Below are positions 1 through 10,800 of a stretch of 31,229 bases of DNA, piece after piece. Numbering within the stretch: the stretch's first letter is position 1; every line of letters begins with the position of its first letter. Under the pieces are notes generated by a model, which had not been told where the DNA came from, made no database searches, and was given only the letters and a program-made list of their open reading frames with translations. The translations under genes were made by a program, and so were the position numbers. Source of the DNA: JBBTCJ01 sp038043285 (GTDB lineage: Bacteria > Planctomycetota > Phycisphaerae > UBA1845); the NCBI GenBank assembly GCA_038043285.1, contig JBBTCJ010000020.1:1-31229 (forward strand), read 5' to 3'.

Positions 1-7
1 CTGGTAC

Positions 8-42
8 CAGTCGCCAACCGAGAATCGTCAATCGACAATCTC
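8..42. repeat. Degenerate 7-bp tandem repeat, 5 units
   Basis: Five consecutive heptamers (CAGTCGC, CAACCGA, GAATCGT, CAATCGA, CAATCTC) follow a loose CAATCGA consensus, immediately downstream of the secA stop codon. Only the part inside the window is visible, so the array may extend further left. No function is claimed. It may simply be a decayed microsatellite in the secA 3' flank. Confidence 0.4.
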
Positions 43-3000
43 TACGGTCCTTTCCCATGACACTGTTTGAACTTCTTCCCACTGCCGCAGGGACACGGGT
101 CGTTGCGACCGACGCGGGGCTTGTCGCGGCGGATGGTTTCGACCTTGGCTTCCACGCCCTGGGCGCGCATGGCGTCCGCCTGGTCGGATGACGCGCCGGC
201 GAACCCGGCGCCGGTGGATTCCGCGTGCTGAAAAACCATTGCGGGCGCGCCGCCGGCTCGATGACCGTCTCCCTCCGGCGCACCGACGTTGCGCACCTTG
301 AACACCACGTCGACGACCCGGTTGGATATTCTCGCCCACATCTGGGTGAATAACTGACGACCCTCGATCGCGTATTGGCTCTGCGGATGGCTCTGATCGC
401 CGCCCAGCGGACGTTGCATGATGGCCGTCTTGAGGTGGTCCATCTCCAGCAAATGGTCCTTCCACGCCTGATCGTAAATTCGCAGCAGCACGAACTGTTC
501 CAGGCGGGTCAACTCCCAGCGAAGCATCTCTCGTCCCTGGGCGAGGATGGCGGCCCGCAGTTCGCCGTTGAAGGACTTCTCGAATCGCGGCTGGTTCCAA
601 GCTCGGCCGAATCGCTCCTTCGCCCAGGCGACTGCGGATTCGGGAACTTTCCCGGCAATGTGCTCGTCCACTTCGCGTTCGAGGCGGCCGTCAAGGAACT
701 CCTCGTTAAGGGAGACGAGTTCGCGGCGAACGTCTTCGACAGTCCGGCCCTGGACGTCCTCGACCTTCCAGCCGGCTCGGAACTTCCCGTTGGCCCAGCC
801 GACGACCAGGGCGGCGGCCGCGGCGTTGTCAGCCGTTTCGTCGGTGAACGCCCGCTCCAGGCACCATTCGACCGGATATGATATCTCCCTTTGTCGGTAG
901 GCCTGGCGCACGCGAGTTCCCAGGAGGTCGCCGATGTCGCCGGGCGATTTGTCGATCAGCTCCTCAGCGCGAGCGTCGATGCTGAATTTGGCCCTGGCCC
1001 ATTCAGCCAGGGATTGTTGCGGGTATTGGGGGTCGAGGTAGATGGCCACGCCGCTCAGGTCAAAACTGTTGAAGTGCTCGCGAGCCGACTCCAGAAGCAT
1101 CTCCTGGATTTCGTCGGGTTGCATCTTGCGCAGCTGGTTCTGGGAGACGGACACCTTGAAAGCCCGCCGCGCCCATTGCAGCAAACCGCCGAGATCCCAC
1201 TCCTCAGGCGGCGCGTCGGCGTCGATGTACTCGCCGATGGAGGTGCGGATCATCTCCTCCGCCTCATCCACGGCCTTACGGCGAATGCTTTGTTGTGCTG
1301 AATCAAAGTCGCCGAGATCCACGCTGTCCTCGTCGATGGTCACGTCGAGGTTGGCTTTGCACCACTCGACGACGCAGGCCTCCCGGTAGTTCCCACCGAG
1401 ATGCTGTTTCAGCGTCGAACGGATGGCGTTGTCAATGGTGGCGAAGATCAAGCCTGGGAGATCGCGTTCTTCGAGAATGCGCTGCCGGGCGCCGTAGAAC
1501 TCCTTTCGCTGGAAGTCCATCGGTTCGTCCCACTCCAGCAGGTGTTTTCGCGTGGAGAAGTTCCGCTCCTCGACCTTTCGCTGGGCGCGTTCGATGCCCT
1601 TGTTGAGGCGCTTGTCCTCCAGGCTGGTGCCGTCGGTGAATCCCAGGCGCTCCATCATCTTCAACATCCAGTCGGACATGAAGAGCTTGAGCAGGTCGTC
1701 GGCCAGCGAAAGGAAAAACCGCGACGACCCGGGATCGCCCTGGCGTCCGGACCGACCGCGCAACTGGTTGTCGATGCGCCGGGCCTCGTGCCGCTCGGTT
1801 CCGATGATGTGCAGCCCGCACGGCACACTGATGGGGCACACCTTGCGGCCCATGTCCGGGAACCGAGGATCGAGTTTCGGCTTATAGCAATGGGCGCAGT
1901 TCGTAGCCGGGTCGTACTCCTCGCAGTGGATGCAACACTTGGTGACGCCGGGCGGATACATCACGCTCAGCGAGATGCCCTCCGGGAGCCTCTCCGGAAC
2001 TTTGCACTTGGGATAAACCACACCCGGTCCGAGTTTGATGTCTGTGCCGCGACCGGCCATGTTTGTGGCGATGGTTACGTGCCCGCGGAGAGTCTTGTCG
2101 GCACCGCCGGTCGGGGCCGAGCAGAATCCCGCCTTGGCCACGATCTCGGCTTCGCGGGCGTGGTTCTTGGCATTGAGGACTTCGTGTTCGATCCCGTATC
2201 GCCGGTCCAGCAGGCGGGAGAGCTTCTCGGAGTTCTCGACGCTGGTGGTTCCCACGAGCACGGGCTTGCCGCGGGCCACGTCACCCATCACCTCGTCATA
2301 GGTTTCGAGCATGAAGGCAATGACGTGTTTGTCGCCCAGCTCCGCCCCGTTGAATCGTCGCAGGGCTTCGTCCACCTTGGAGAGATTCTGTCCGCGTTTT
2401 TCCAGGATCGGTCGATAGGCCCGCAGAACGTCAGCCATCAGGAAGGGGTCCGCCGGTCGGCCGCGGCGGTGAACTTCGAAGATTTCGTCAACGATTGCGC
2501 CGTACTTCTGCTCCTCGTCGCGGTACATCTTGTCGTTGTGATCGACCCGGTTGATCGGACGATTGGTCGGGATTTCAACGACGTCCAGTTTGTAGATTTT
2601 GTCGAACTCAGTGGCCTCCGTCAGCGCGGTCCCGGTCATTCCCGCCTTGAGACGATAGAGCTTGATGAAGTTCTGGATGGTGATCGTCGCGAGGGTCTGG
2701 GTCTCTTCCTTGACTCGGACGGCCTCCTTGGCTTCCACGGCCTGATGCAACCCGTCGGACCACTGCCGACCATGCATCAACCGCCCGGTGAAGGGATCGA
2801 CGATGATGATCTGCCCGTTCTGGACCACATAGTCCTTGTCTCGCTGGTACACCTTGTGGGCCTTAAGCGAGCTTTCAATCAGGTGAGGCCACTCCATGTT
2901 GTCGCCGCTGTACAGGCTTCCGATGTCGAGGAGTTCCTGAGCGATGGTCACCCCCTCGTGGGTGATGCCAACCTGCTTGCGTTCGAGTTGAACGATGAAA

Positions 3001-4286
3001 TATCGGCGGTACTGCTCCGAGGCCGGCATCTTCAACACGTCGTTCTCGTAGAACTGGATGGCCTCCACCTGGTCGTCGCTGAGGAAGTCCGGTCCGAGCG
3101 TGGCCAGAGGTGAAGCTCCCGCGTCCTGGTCGGTCGGGGCGGCGGACTTTCCGTCGCCGCTGCGGATTTTGCGTTCCTTGTAGCCGAGGATGGCCATCGC
3201 GTCCGCCAGCTTGGGAATGTTGTGGTCGTCGCCGTCAAACTTCGCCGTCGTCGCCAGAACCTTTCGGTCCCAGACAGCCTGTCGGCGGACGAGTTCCTCC
3301 GCCACCTTGTTGGCCCGCGGATAGCGCGTCACGTCGTCATGGGCGGAGCCGGAGATGATCAGCGGCGTGCGGGCCTCGTCGATGAGGATCGAGTCCACTT
3401 CGTCGACGATGACAAAATCCAGCGGTCCCTGCACCTGGTCCTCGAGGCGGGTTTTCATGTTGTCGCGCAGGTAGTCGAACCCGAACTCGCTGTTGGTTCC
3501 GTAGGTCACGTCGCAGGCGTAAGCCCGTTGGCGGACGCCGTCTCGACCACCGGGGTCGAGCTGGGCCTGGATGTACCCGACGCTCACGCCCACGAGTTCA
3601 AAGATCGGCTGGGCGAACTCCGCGTCACGTTTCACGAGATAGTCGTTGACCGTAACGACGTGGACTTTCTTACCGGACAGCGCCGTCAGAAACGCCGCCA
3701 GGTGGCACACGATGGTCTTGCCCTCGCCGGTGCGCATCTCGGCGATCTGGCCTTCAAACAGCACCCGTCCGCCGATGAGCTGGCAGTCGAAATGGCGATG
3801 GTTTCTGGCGCGGCGCGAAGCCTCTCGAAGGATCGCAAATGCCTCGAAGGTCAGCCCGTCCCGGTCCATCGCCTCGACCACCCGCGCGTTCCGCCTGCGA
3901 AACTCCTGCTTGTGGTGCTCATCAAGTCTCTGCTCCGGCGCGTCCGCCGCCCACCATTGGTCGACTTCCCGGTGCCGCTCGCGAACGCGAGCGCCGAGCT
4001 GGTTGGTTCGCTCCTGGAGGTCGGCGGAAAGCTCCATGCGAATTCGCCGCCACGCCGCCTCGCGCTCCTCCTCCGGCAAGGCGTCGATTCGTTCCTCCGC
4101 GATGCGTCGGGCGAACCGCTGGTCAAAATCTCCGCGCAACGATTCTTCCAAGGGGTTGATCAGCGGAACATGTCGGCGATAGGCCTTCAACAGCCGCTCA
4201 TTTCGCGTGCCGAAGACCCGGCGCGGAAGGTTGCCGATTCCCTTCATCCACGCCGATGCGATGTCCGTCACTGTCATGTTTGTCAT
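42..4286 (-). CDS. secA: Protein translocase ATPase SecA, very long planctomycete form
   Basis: ATP-driven motor that pushes preproteins through SecYEG at the inner membrane. Visible landmarks: Walker A MRTGEGKT at residues 184-191, the DEVDSILIDEARTPL motif near 295, the TNMAGRGTDIKLG and HIIGTERHEARRIDNQLRGR motifs of the second nucleotide-binding domain, and a C-terminal SEC-C zinc motif (CPCGSGKKFKQCH). At 1414 aa it is about 500 residues longer than E. coli SecA. Extra segments lie before Walker A (about residues 55-140), in the region between the DEAD motif and the IVDPFTGR motif, before PVLVGTTSVENSE, in NBD2 (two CxxC pairs near 785-800), and in the C-terminal helical wing (four repeats, about 1035-1230). 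The ATG at 4286 is used; a second ATG lies 9 bases downstream. The only purine-rich Shine-Dalgarno-like sequence (AGAGG) is 17 bases upstream, so the exact start is uncertain. It appears monocistronic. Confidence 0.97.
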   Translation of the reverse strand: MTNMTVTDIASAWMKGIGNLPRRVFGTRNERLLKAYRRHVPLINPLEESLRGDFDQRFARRIAEERIDALPEEEREAAWRRIRMELSADLQERTNQLGARVRERHREVDQWWAADAPEQRLDEHHKQEFRRRNARVVEAMDRDGLTFEAFAILREASRRARNHRHFDCQLIGGRVLFEGQIAEMRTGEGKTIVCHLAAFLTALSGKKVHVVTVNDYLVKRDAEFAQPIFELVGVSVGYIQAQLDPGGRDGVRQRAYACDVTYGTNSEFGFDYLRDNMKTRLEDQVQGPLDFVIVDEVDSILIDEARTPLIISGSAHDDVTRYPRANKVAEELVRRQAVWDRKVLATTAKFDGDDHNIPKLADAMAILGYKERKIRSGDGKSAAPTDQDAGASPLATLGPDFLSDDQVEAIQFYENDVLKMPASEQYRRYFIVQLERKQVGITHEGVTIAQELLDIGSLYSGDNMEWPHLIESSLKAHKVYQRDKDYVVQNGQIIIVDPFTGRLMHGRQWSDGLHQAVEAKEAVRVKEETQTLATITIQNFIKLYRLKAGMTGTALTEATEFDKIYKLDVVEIPTNRPINRVDHNDKMYRDEEQKYGAIVDEIFEVHRRGRPADPFLMADVLRAYRPILEKRGQNLSKVDEALRRFNGAELGDKHVIAFMLETYDEVMGDVARGKPVLVGTTSVENSEKLSRLLDRRYGIEHEVLNAKNHAREAEIVAKAGFCSAPTGGADKTLRGHVTIATNMAGRGTDIKLGPGVVYPKCKVPERLPEGISLSVMYPPGVTKCCIHCEEYDPATNCAHCYKPKLDPRFPDMGRKVCPISVPCGLHIIGTERHEARRIDNQLRGRSGRQGDPGSSRFFLSLADDLLKLFMSDWMLKMMERLGFTDGTSLEDKRLNKGIERAQRKVEERNFSTRKHLLEWDEPMDFQRKEFYGARQRILEERDLPGLIFATIDNAIRSTLKQHLGGNYREACVVEWCKANLDVTIDEDSVDLGDFDSAQQSIRRKAVDEAEEMIRTSIGEYIDADAPPEEWDLGGLLQWARRAFKVSVSQNQLRKMQPDEIQEMLLESAREHFNSFDLSGVAIYLDPQYPQQSLAEWARAKFSIDARAEELIDKSPGDIGDLLGTRVRQAYRQREISYPVEWCLERAFTDETADNAAAAALVVGWANGKFRAGWKVEDVQGRTVEDVRRELVSLNEEFLDGRLEREVDEHIAGKVPESAVAWAKERFGRAWNQPRFEKSFNGELRAAILAQGREMLRWELTRLEQFVLLRIYDQAWKDHLLEMDHLKTAIMQRPLGGDQSHPQSQYAIEGRQLFTQMWARISNRVVDVVFKVRNVGAPEGDGHRAGGAPAMVFQHAESTGAGFAGASSDQADAMRAQGVEAKVETIRRDKPRVGRNDPCPCGSGKKFKQCHGKGP

Positions 4287-4417
4287 GCCCCAAAAAGGCT
4301 GGACCTCTTGTCGTAAGCCGAAGCTGGCTGGGAAGGATGGCTTCCCCGGGTCGGATCGTGTCCGCGCCCCATCCTAGAGGCTGGACGCCGTGCTTCCATC
4401 AACGGGCGTCTGAATCG

Positions 4418-4759
4418 TTACGGGCCGTAAAGCCCGCCGATCCGCGCCGCCACGACCACCTGCAGGATGCGGACACCGACGACGCTGGCGATCAATGAAA
4501 GCGGATGCAGGCTGAAACGCGCCACGCACGCGGAAGGCATGGTAACGGTCAACGATGCGTTAACGTTCGCGGACAGGGAATCACCGAGGACCGGGTCGGT
4601 GCACACAGATACGGTCGGGCAGGCCTTGCCCCGCACACGGGCGGTCGCGTGAAGATGGAGGATCACCGCCAGGCACGCCGCGGCCGTCAGCACGCTCGTC
4701 GCCTTGACGAACAAGGTCGTCGCGGAGTCCCCCGGAGTTGTCGGATGCTCGGCCGCCAT
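4418..4759 (-). CDS. Possible small membrane protein, unrecognised
   Basis: An open frame of 113 aa between the terminator of the M6 gene and secA. It contains two plausible hydrophobic segments, one around residues 19-40 (FVKATSVLTAAACLAVILHL) and one near 85-105 (SLIASVVGVRILQVVVAARI), with four cysteines between and around them. No family was recognised. Overlapping frames on the plus strand are of similar length, so the coding status rests only on the hydrophobic pattern and on the orientation shared with secA, whose start is 131 bases downstream. It could be non-coding. Confidence 0.35.
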   Translation of the reverse strand: MAAEHPTTPGDSATTLFVKATSVLTAAACLAVILHLHATARVRGKACPTVSVCTDPVLGDSLSANVNASLTVTMPSACVARFSLHPLSLIASVVGVRILQVVVAARIGGLYGP

Positions 4760-4790
4760 CGGCGGCGATTATACGCGCCATCGGCGCGGT

Positions 4791-4834
4791 GAAAAGAAAA
4801 CCCTCGCCCCGCGGCATGTCCCGCGAGGCGAGGG
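4791..4834 (-). terminator. Rho-independent terminator of the M6 protease gene
   Basis: An inverted repeat (CCCTCGCC at 4801-4808 pairing with GGCGAGGG at 4827-4834, extended inward by CGCGG/CCGCG after one mismatch) with a 5-6 base loop. Read on the minus strand it is followed directly by TTTTCTTTTC (complement of 4791-4800). It lies 36 bases past the stop codon of the 2188-aa gene, the expected place and orientation. Confidence 0.85.
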
Positions 4835-4869
4835 TCGCAAAACCATTCTCCCCACCAACGTACGTCGGC

Positions 4870-7800
4870 CTACGGCCGGGTACGACGATGGATTGAAAGC
4901 GCCGTCAGACCCAGCAGCATCAGCAGCATCGGCAGGAGCATCCCCACGCCGCATACGCGAATCGGTGTCGGCCGTTGGCTGGAACTATCGCCCGGATCCT
5001 CCAGACCGCCGGTGTCCGGCGGTGGGCGACCCTCGGGCGGCTCGACGCTGGTCTCGGCAATGCTCACTGCCACCGGTCCGTCGGTTCCGACGGCTCCCGC
5101 GTCATCGCGAACCTCCAGCAGAACCGTGTAGTTGCCGACCTGGCGGAACACCTGCGTGACCACCGGACCATTGCGCGTGTCCAGCACCGTGCCGTTCTGA
5201 CTGATCGTCCAGGTAAACCCGACGTTGTCGCCGTCCGGGTCGTAGGACAACCGCCCGTCGAAGGTGATCGGCGAGCCGACCACGCCGTTTCGCGGACCGC
5301 CGGCGATGATGGCGATCGGGTCACGGTTATCGCTTGGCGAGAGAACGCGGACAGCCTGGGTCACCTCCGTGGTCATCCCATGCTCGTCGCGGACCGCCAG
5401 GCGAACCAGGAAAGTCCCACTTGCGGCAAACTCGTGCGTCGCCGTCACCGCCACGGAGAATGAGGTTTCATCGCCGTCCCCGAACGTCCATTTGTATTCG
5501 AGCGCGTCGTTGTCGGCGTCCGCCGAACGGCTGGCGTCGAAATCGACCGTTTCGCCAACCAGCGGTTGCGAAGGAGTAAAGCCGAACGTCGCCGTCGGCG
5601 GTCGATTGCCCTGCCCCCCGCCGCCGGTACCGCCGCCGGTGATGATCGCCGTCTTCTGCGCCCGCGCCGTATTGGCCGGCGTTTCGGCATCCGCGACGGT
5701 CAGGGTGATCCGATAGGATCCCGGCTTCGTATAGGTGTGCTTGGCTATCACTCCGGCGCCGAACGCCGTGGTATCGCCCCAATCCCAGGTGTACGAGGTG
5801 ATGCGTCCGCCGGCGGGCGTATCAAACGACAGGCTGGCGTCGACCGTGAACTCCTGGTTCAACTTCGGCTCGGTCGGGGTGATGGAGAAGATCGCCCGCG
5901 GATCGGAGGCGCCGGTGGCCGCCTGGTTTACGGTGATGGTCAGGCCGGACCAACGCCCTTCTCCGCCGCGTCCGTCCTTGACGATCGCCGACGGCGTGTA
6001 GGCCCCCTGTGTGCGATAGGTGTGCCGCACGGATCCGTCGGTCGCGCCCGATTCGCCGGTCAGCGGCAGATTGAGCGTTTGCTCGCCGTCGCCCCAGATC
6101 CAATCGACTTTCAAGGTGTCGCCGTCGGCGTCCGTCGAACCGCTCGCGTTGAAGGTCACTTGTAACGGCGGAGTGCCCTGCACGGGGTCGGCCGTTACGC
6201 TGGCGATGGGGTTGGTGTTGCCGACGACGATCGTAATCGTCGCCGAACTGCTCTTCCCCCCGGAGTCGGTCACCGTCAACGTCGCGTTGAAGTTACACGG
6301 CGCCTGGCGGGTGCACTCCGTTCCATCGGCGCGACGGGAGTAAAAGTGCTCGGTCGAGATAAAAGCGCCGGCCACGCCCGCGTCGTTGGCCGTCGAGCCG
6401 TCGCCGAAATCCCACCGATAGACGAGCTGGTCAGCCGGCGTCTCGACATCGCTGGACTGCGATCCGTTGAAGCGAACCGTTAGAGGAGCCTGTCCGCTGA
6501 TGGGACTGGCCGCGATCGCCGCCCGGGGCGAGTTGTTGGTCACGTCGATGTCCACCGAAGCCTCGCCGAACCGCCCGTTGCGGGTGTTCGTCGCCCGCAG
6601 CGTGGTGGTGAATCGCCCCGCCCGGATGAAGGTGTGTGACGCCGTACCGCCCGTCGCCGTCGGCGAGCCGTCACCAAAGTTCCAAATAAACTGGAGTGGC
6701 TCTCCGTTGGGATCGACTGAACTCCGGCCGTCGAAGCTGACCGTTAGCGGCGGATCCCCGGACAGCGGACCCGCCACGATGCGCGCCGTCGGTTCCAGTT
6801 TCACTTGACCGCCGACAATCGTCACGCCGACGCTGGGGGCCGTGATCCCTGTGGTCGTGAAGGTGAACGTGTCCCCTTTCGAAAACGGTATCGTTCCCGC
6901 CTTGATGGTGAACTTCACGCCACCACCAACACTGGTGTACTGGAAGCTCGAGCAGTCGGCCGTCGTCCGCGGGCAGGTTTTGGCGTGCGGGTAAGGATCT
7001 TGATTGGCATCCGTCGGGCTGGGCGCCGGTTGGGAGATCGTACCCGTGATCTTCCATTCGCTCCCGTCCAGCTTGGCGCACTCGGCACGGAACGTCTCCA
7101 ACCGAGCCTTGTGCCCGGGGATGTCGACCAAGTCCACCGTAAGCGCTCCGTCTCCCCCGTTCGTTCGGCCGGCGCGAGGAGCGGTGAAGGCCTGCTCCAC
7201 GCCGTCGGCCCCCTGTCCGGGGACTAGCTCGGCAAACACATGGTATCTGCCGTCCGCTAACCCGAAGATGTTCCAGTCCAGGCTGAGATGGTTGATCCCC
7301 GCAGTGGACTTGCGAAGCTCACCGATCTTATTGGCGCCGTAGGCGGATACGTCGGCCGGATCGTCGGTGTAATGGAGCCGGATCGTCGTGCCGCCGAACA
7401 CGTCGGAGGCGTCGAAGTTGATTTTGTAGCGGATGTTACCAGGGCCAACCCGCACCGATTCGCCGCCCGGGGGATTGATGAACTTCAAGCTCGGCAAGGC
7501 CGTCGGAACCCAGTTCAGTTTGAGTTGCACCGACCCGCTGCCGTCCGGAACCACGTCCAGAATATCCAAACCCGTCCAACTGTTCAGCGTGTACCACGTG
7601 GCCTGTGGGACGGTCTGGTAATTAAACCTCCGTCGATTTCCCTGGCCTGGCCAAGGATCGCCTGCGTCGCCGCGGTTGGTGCAGTCATCCAACTGGCTCT
7701 GACCGTCGGCCTGGACGATGTGATAAAAAAACCGCGTGCCGTTGGCCTGCCCGCTGGGCAGCGCATCCGGGTTGGAACCAACGTCGGTATGCATAACCAA

Positions 7801-10800
7801 CATGCCCTCACCGGGCATCCGCTCGTCGAAGCCAGTTCCCACGGACCAGAAATAGTACCGTTCGCCCTCGCGATTCTCGTTCTCGAGGAAGAAATAGCTA
7901 TCGTCACGAACGAATTCGGAGCGCGGCAGGGTGATCGTCGTATCCACTCCCGGAGTCAGGACTGTCGCAAGGTCGACCGGCCTGATCCACTGCGTGCACG
8001 TGCTTTCCTTGAGAATCGGCGCGGAGTGCACCAACCCTCCGCCCGACATGATATCCCAGCTGCCGACCGGACAATTGATGAGCGGGCGGGGCAACGGCGC
8101 ATAAACGTCATAGTCATAAAGGTCCGGGAACCTTTGCCACGTGTGCAGCCACTCGTGGGCTGAAAAAGCCGTCTGAAAGTCTGAGAATGGAACCGTACCG
8201 TCGCCTTCCGCTGAAACCCCAAGACCGGTCACCAAATTGTGAAAGAAAATGTTCCAACTCAGCTTCGGCGACGCCTTTGGGAAAGTCGCAGCGGTATAAA
8301 GAGGATCACCTAACCCGTCTTCGTTGTGAATGGGAATGAAGTTAGGCGCTCGATTGAAAAATCCCTCCTTATGTGAACCATCGGGGAGCAAGATGATTCC
8401 GGAAAGAATGCCGAATGCTTGTACGTTCCTGACGGAGGGATCCGGGGTAACCGGATCGATGGGGTCGAATTGCGACGGCTTTTCCGCGGACACGCCGCCG
8501 CGGCCGCAGGTATAGGCGTTCATCGACACCGCGTCGACATAATCATCGAAGTCAACGAGGTCGTCGATGACCGCAATGCAATCCTCCACGATGCGGTCTC
8601 GATGCCACGGATACACGCTGTCGATCCCGTTGTTCGGCGTGCCGCGGACGGGGTCGGACATATAGTTGTCCGATCCTGCATGGCGGACCTCACCCTGGTC
8701 GACCAATCCATCCAGGTTATAATCGCGGAAACCGAAATAGGTCGGGTATCCGGCATAGGGATTGCTCCGCGGCGCCTGACCTTCGTTTTCCCAAGCAAAG
8801 CCATTGTTGAAAGGCGGCGCCGTCCGCCAGGTCAGAAGCTCCATGGAAAGTACGTTGCCGGCGTCTCGGCCGTTGTTTCCGTGGACGGAAACCGCGTAGG
8901 GACCGCCCGGTGCAATGAAGCTGTCCACCGGACTCCCTGAGGAGTACCCCGGGCCTCGATCCTCACCCCAGATGTCGTTCGAAAATGGCGACGTCACTTC
9001 GCCAAGCCGTTCATCGCCGGACCGGTGATACTTCGACGACGCCAGGTCGTCGTGTTCCACGTACCCGTCGAAGAAGATCGCCGGCTCACTTGCGCCGTCG
9101 CGCTCCTCGGGGAGAATGGCGGCGTTGCAATTCTCCTCGAACCCGACCGGCCCGACCGGGCCGGTTTCGAACCGGACCGCCCCTGGAGGGGCGCTTCCGC
9201 AACTAAACCAGCCCGTTCCGTCGCCGTTCGTGCCGCCAGAATTGGCGTGAAAGTAGCGGCGGTTCAACTCCGGCGTGTATCCCTCCACCACCGGATCGGG
9301 GAAGGAAATCATCCGCGGCACCGTGGTCCGCCAAGTCGGCGGAGTACATGTCGTCGCGCGCTCGGGGTTGCCCGCGTTGGCCGGGCAATCCTGGTCAAAG
9401 TTAGGATTCTGGCAGTCGCTCGCGTTATAGCTCTGGCCCGTCGGACACACGCCGTCCACCAAGGGAACCCGGCAGATGCCGGCGTTGTAGCGATCGCTCC
9501 ACGCCGCTTCGTACCAAGGCTTGTCCACATATCCTTCGGGAAGGTCTCCCGGCTCGGGCGTAAGTTTTACGAGAAGGCCTTCGCCGTGATCCACGGAGGG
9601 AGCCTGCATTTGGGTCGTGCGAACCGCGGCGTTCCGAGGCGCGTTGTTCGCTGTTTGGTCAAGCCAGGAGTCGGGCGGGTTGTACTCGACGTGGATGCCC
9701 ACGACGCAGGCCTTCTCCATGTTTTCTCCGTTCGGAAGCGCCACTGTCTTGCACTCGCTTCCGTCCCTGCACCGGCAGGCATCCCGCGGACCGAGCTTCT
9801 CGTTGGGATCGTGCTGCTGATACAGAGGCCGTCCGTGGGTCTCTTCGATCAACTGCAAAGTGCCTGATTTTCCGCATGCATCGCCGGACACAACAGTGCA
9901 CCCGGTATCGTCGAGGCACAGGGCGCCGGACTTCACGCACCGCCGCCCCTGTCCGGGGTAGTTGTCCTTGATGTAACGCGCCGCCGCGTACAGATCCTTC
10001 CGCTGCTGCGTACCGCACGCCCCCTCGCCCGCTAGTCCAGTGGTGTCGTACGCCCTGATCCAGTGAGACCGATCCTCGGTGTAATTCGCGGGGTGAGCGT
10101 ATGGATCATGCAGAACGGGATCCCAACGGCGAAGGAAGTTCTCAAAGGGTTCGACCGCATTACAGGTGTCGTCGTCGTCGAATTCGACATACTCGCAACG
10201 GACGGTCGTCTCGCGAGCGGGGCCCAGCTCGAGGCAAAGGGGATGGTTCCCTCCGCAAGGATCATCGGGGCTTCCAAGGGTGGCCACACATTCCTCGTTG
10301 TGGTTTTGATACTGGCACTCGTCGGGAATCTGATCCCCATCGCCGGGCACGCACTCTTCACCGTCCGCTTCAAATGGAAGCCTATCCTTACTTCCACCGC
10401 AGATATTGAAACCGCTGGCGACGCATTCCTGCGACGTGCAGGAGATGTCACATGCGTCCGGAACCAGATTCCCGTTGCAGTCGATGATATCGCCATTCCG
10501 CCCGGCCCACCGCGTCGGGGGACATGACTTGTCCTCCGCGTTGTTGGGATCGAAACGCTTGCAGCTGGCCTTCCCCGGGCCGTCCGGACAACAGTCTGGA
10601 TTCTTGTCGTTGTCCGCGTCAGAAAGATAAAGACAGTCCGCTCCGTTCGCTGCCTCGCCGTCTTCGTCCAAGTCCACCCACGGACCGACCAGGTCGGGTT
10701 TTCCATCGCCGTCCCAGTCCATGACGTTGTTGACTTCGTCCAGCCCGTCCCATCTTCCGTCGCCGTCCATATCCACGAAGCGTTCGCCCGGCTTGTAGAC

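Noticed and set aside
1401..3113. Long plus-strand open frame (570 codons) opposite secA
   Set aside because: It is antisense to conserved SecA motifs and has no family character; high GC makes such shadow frames common.
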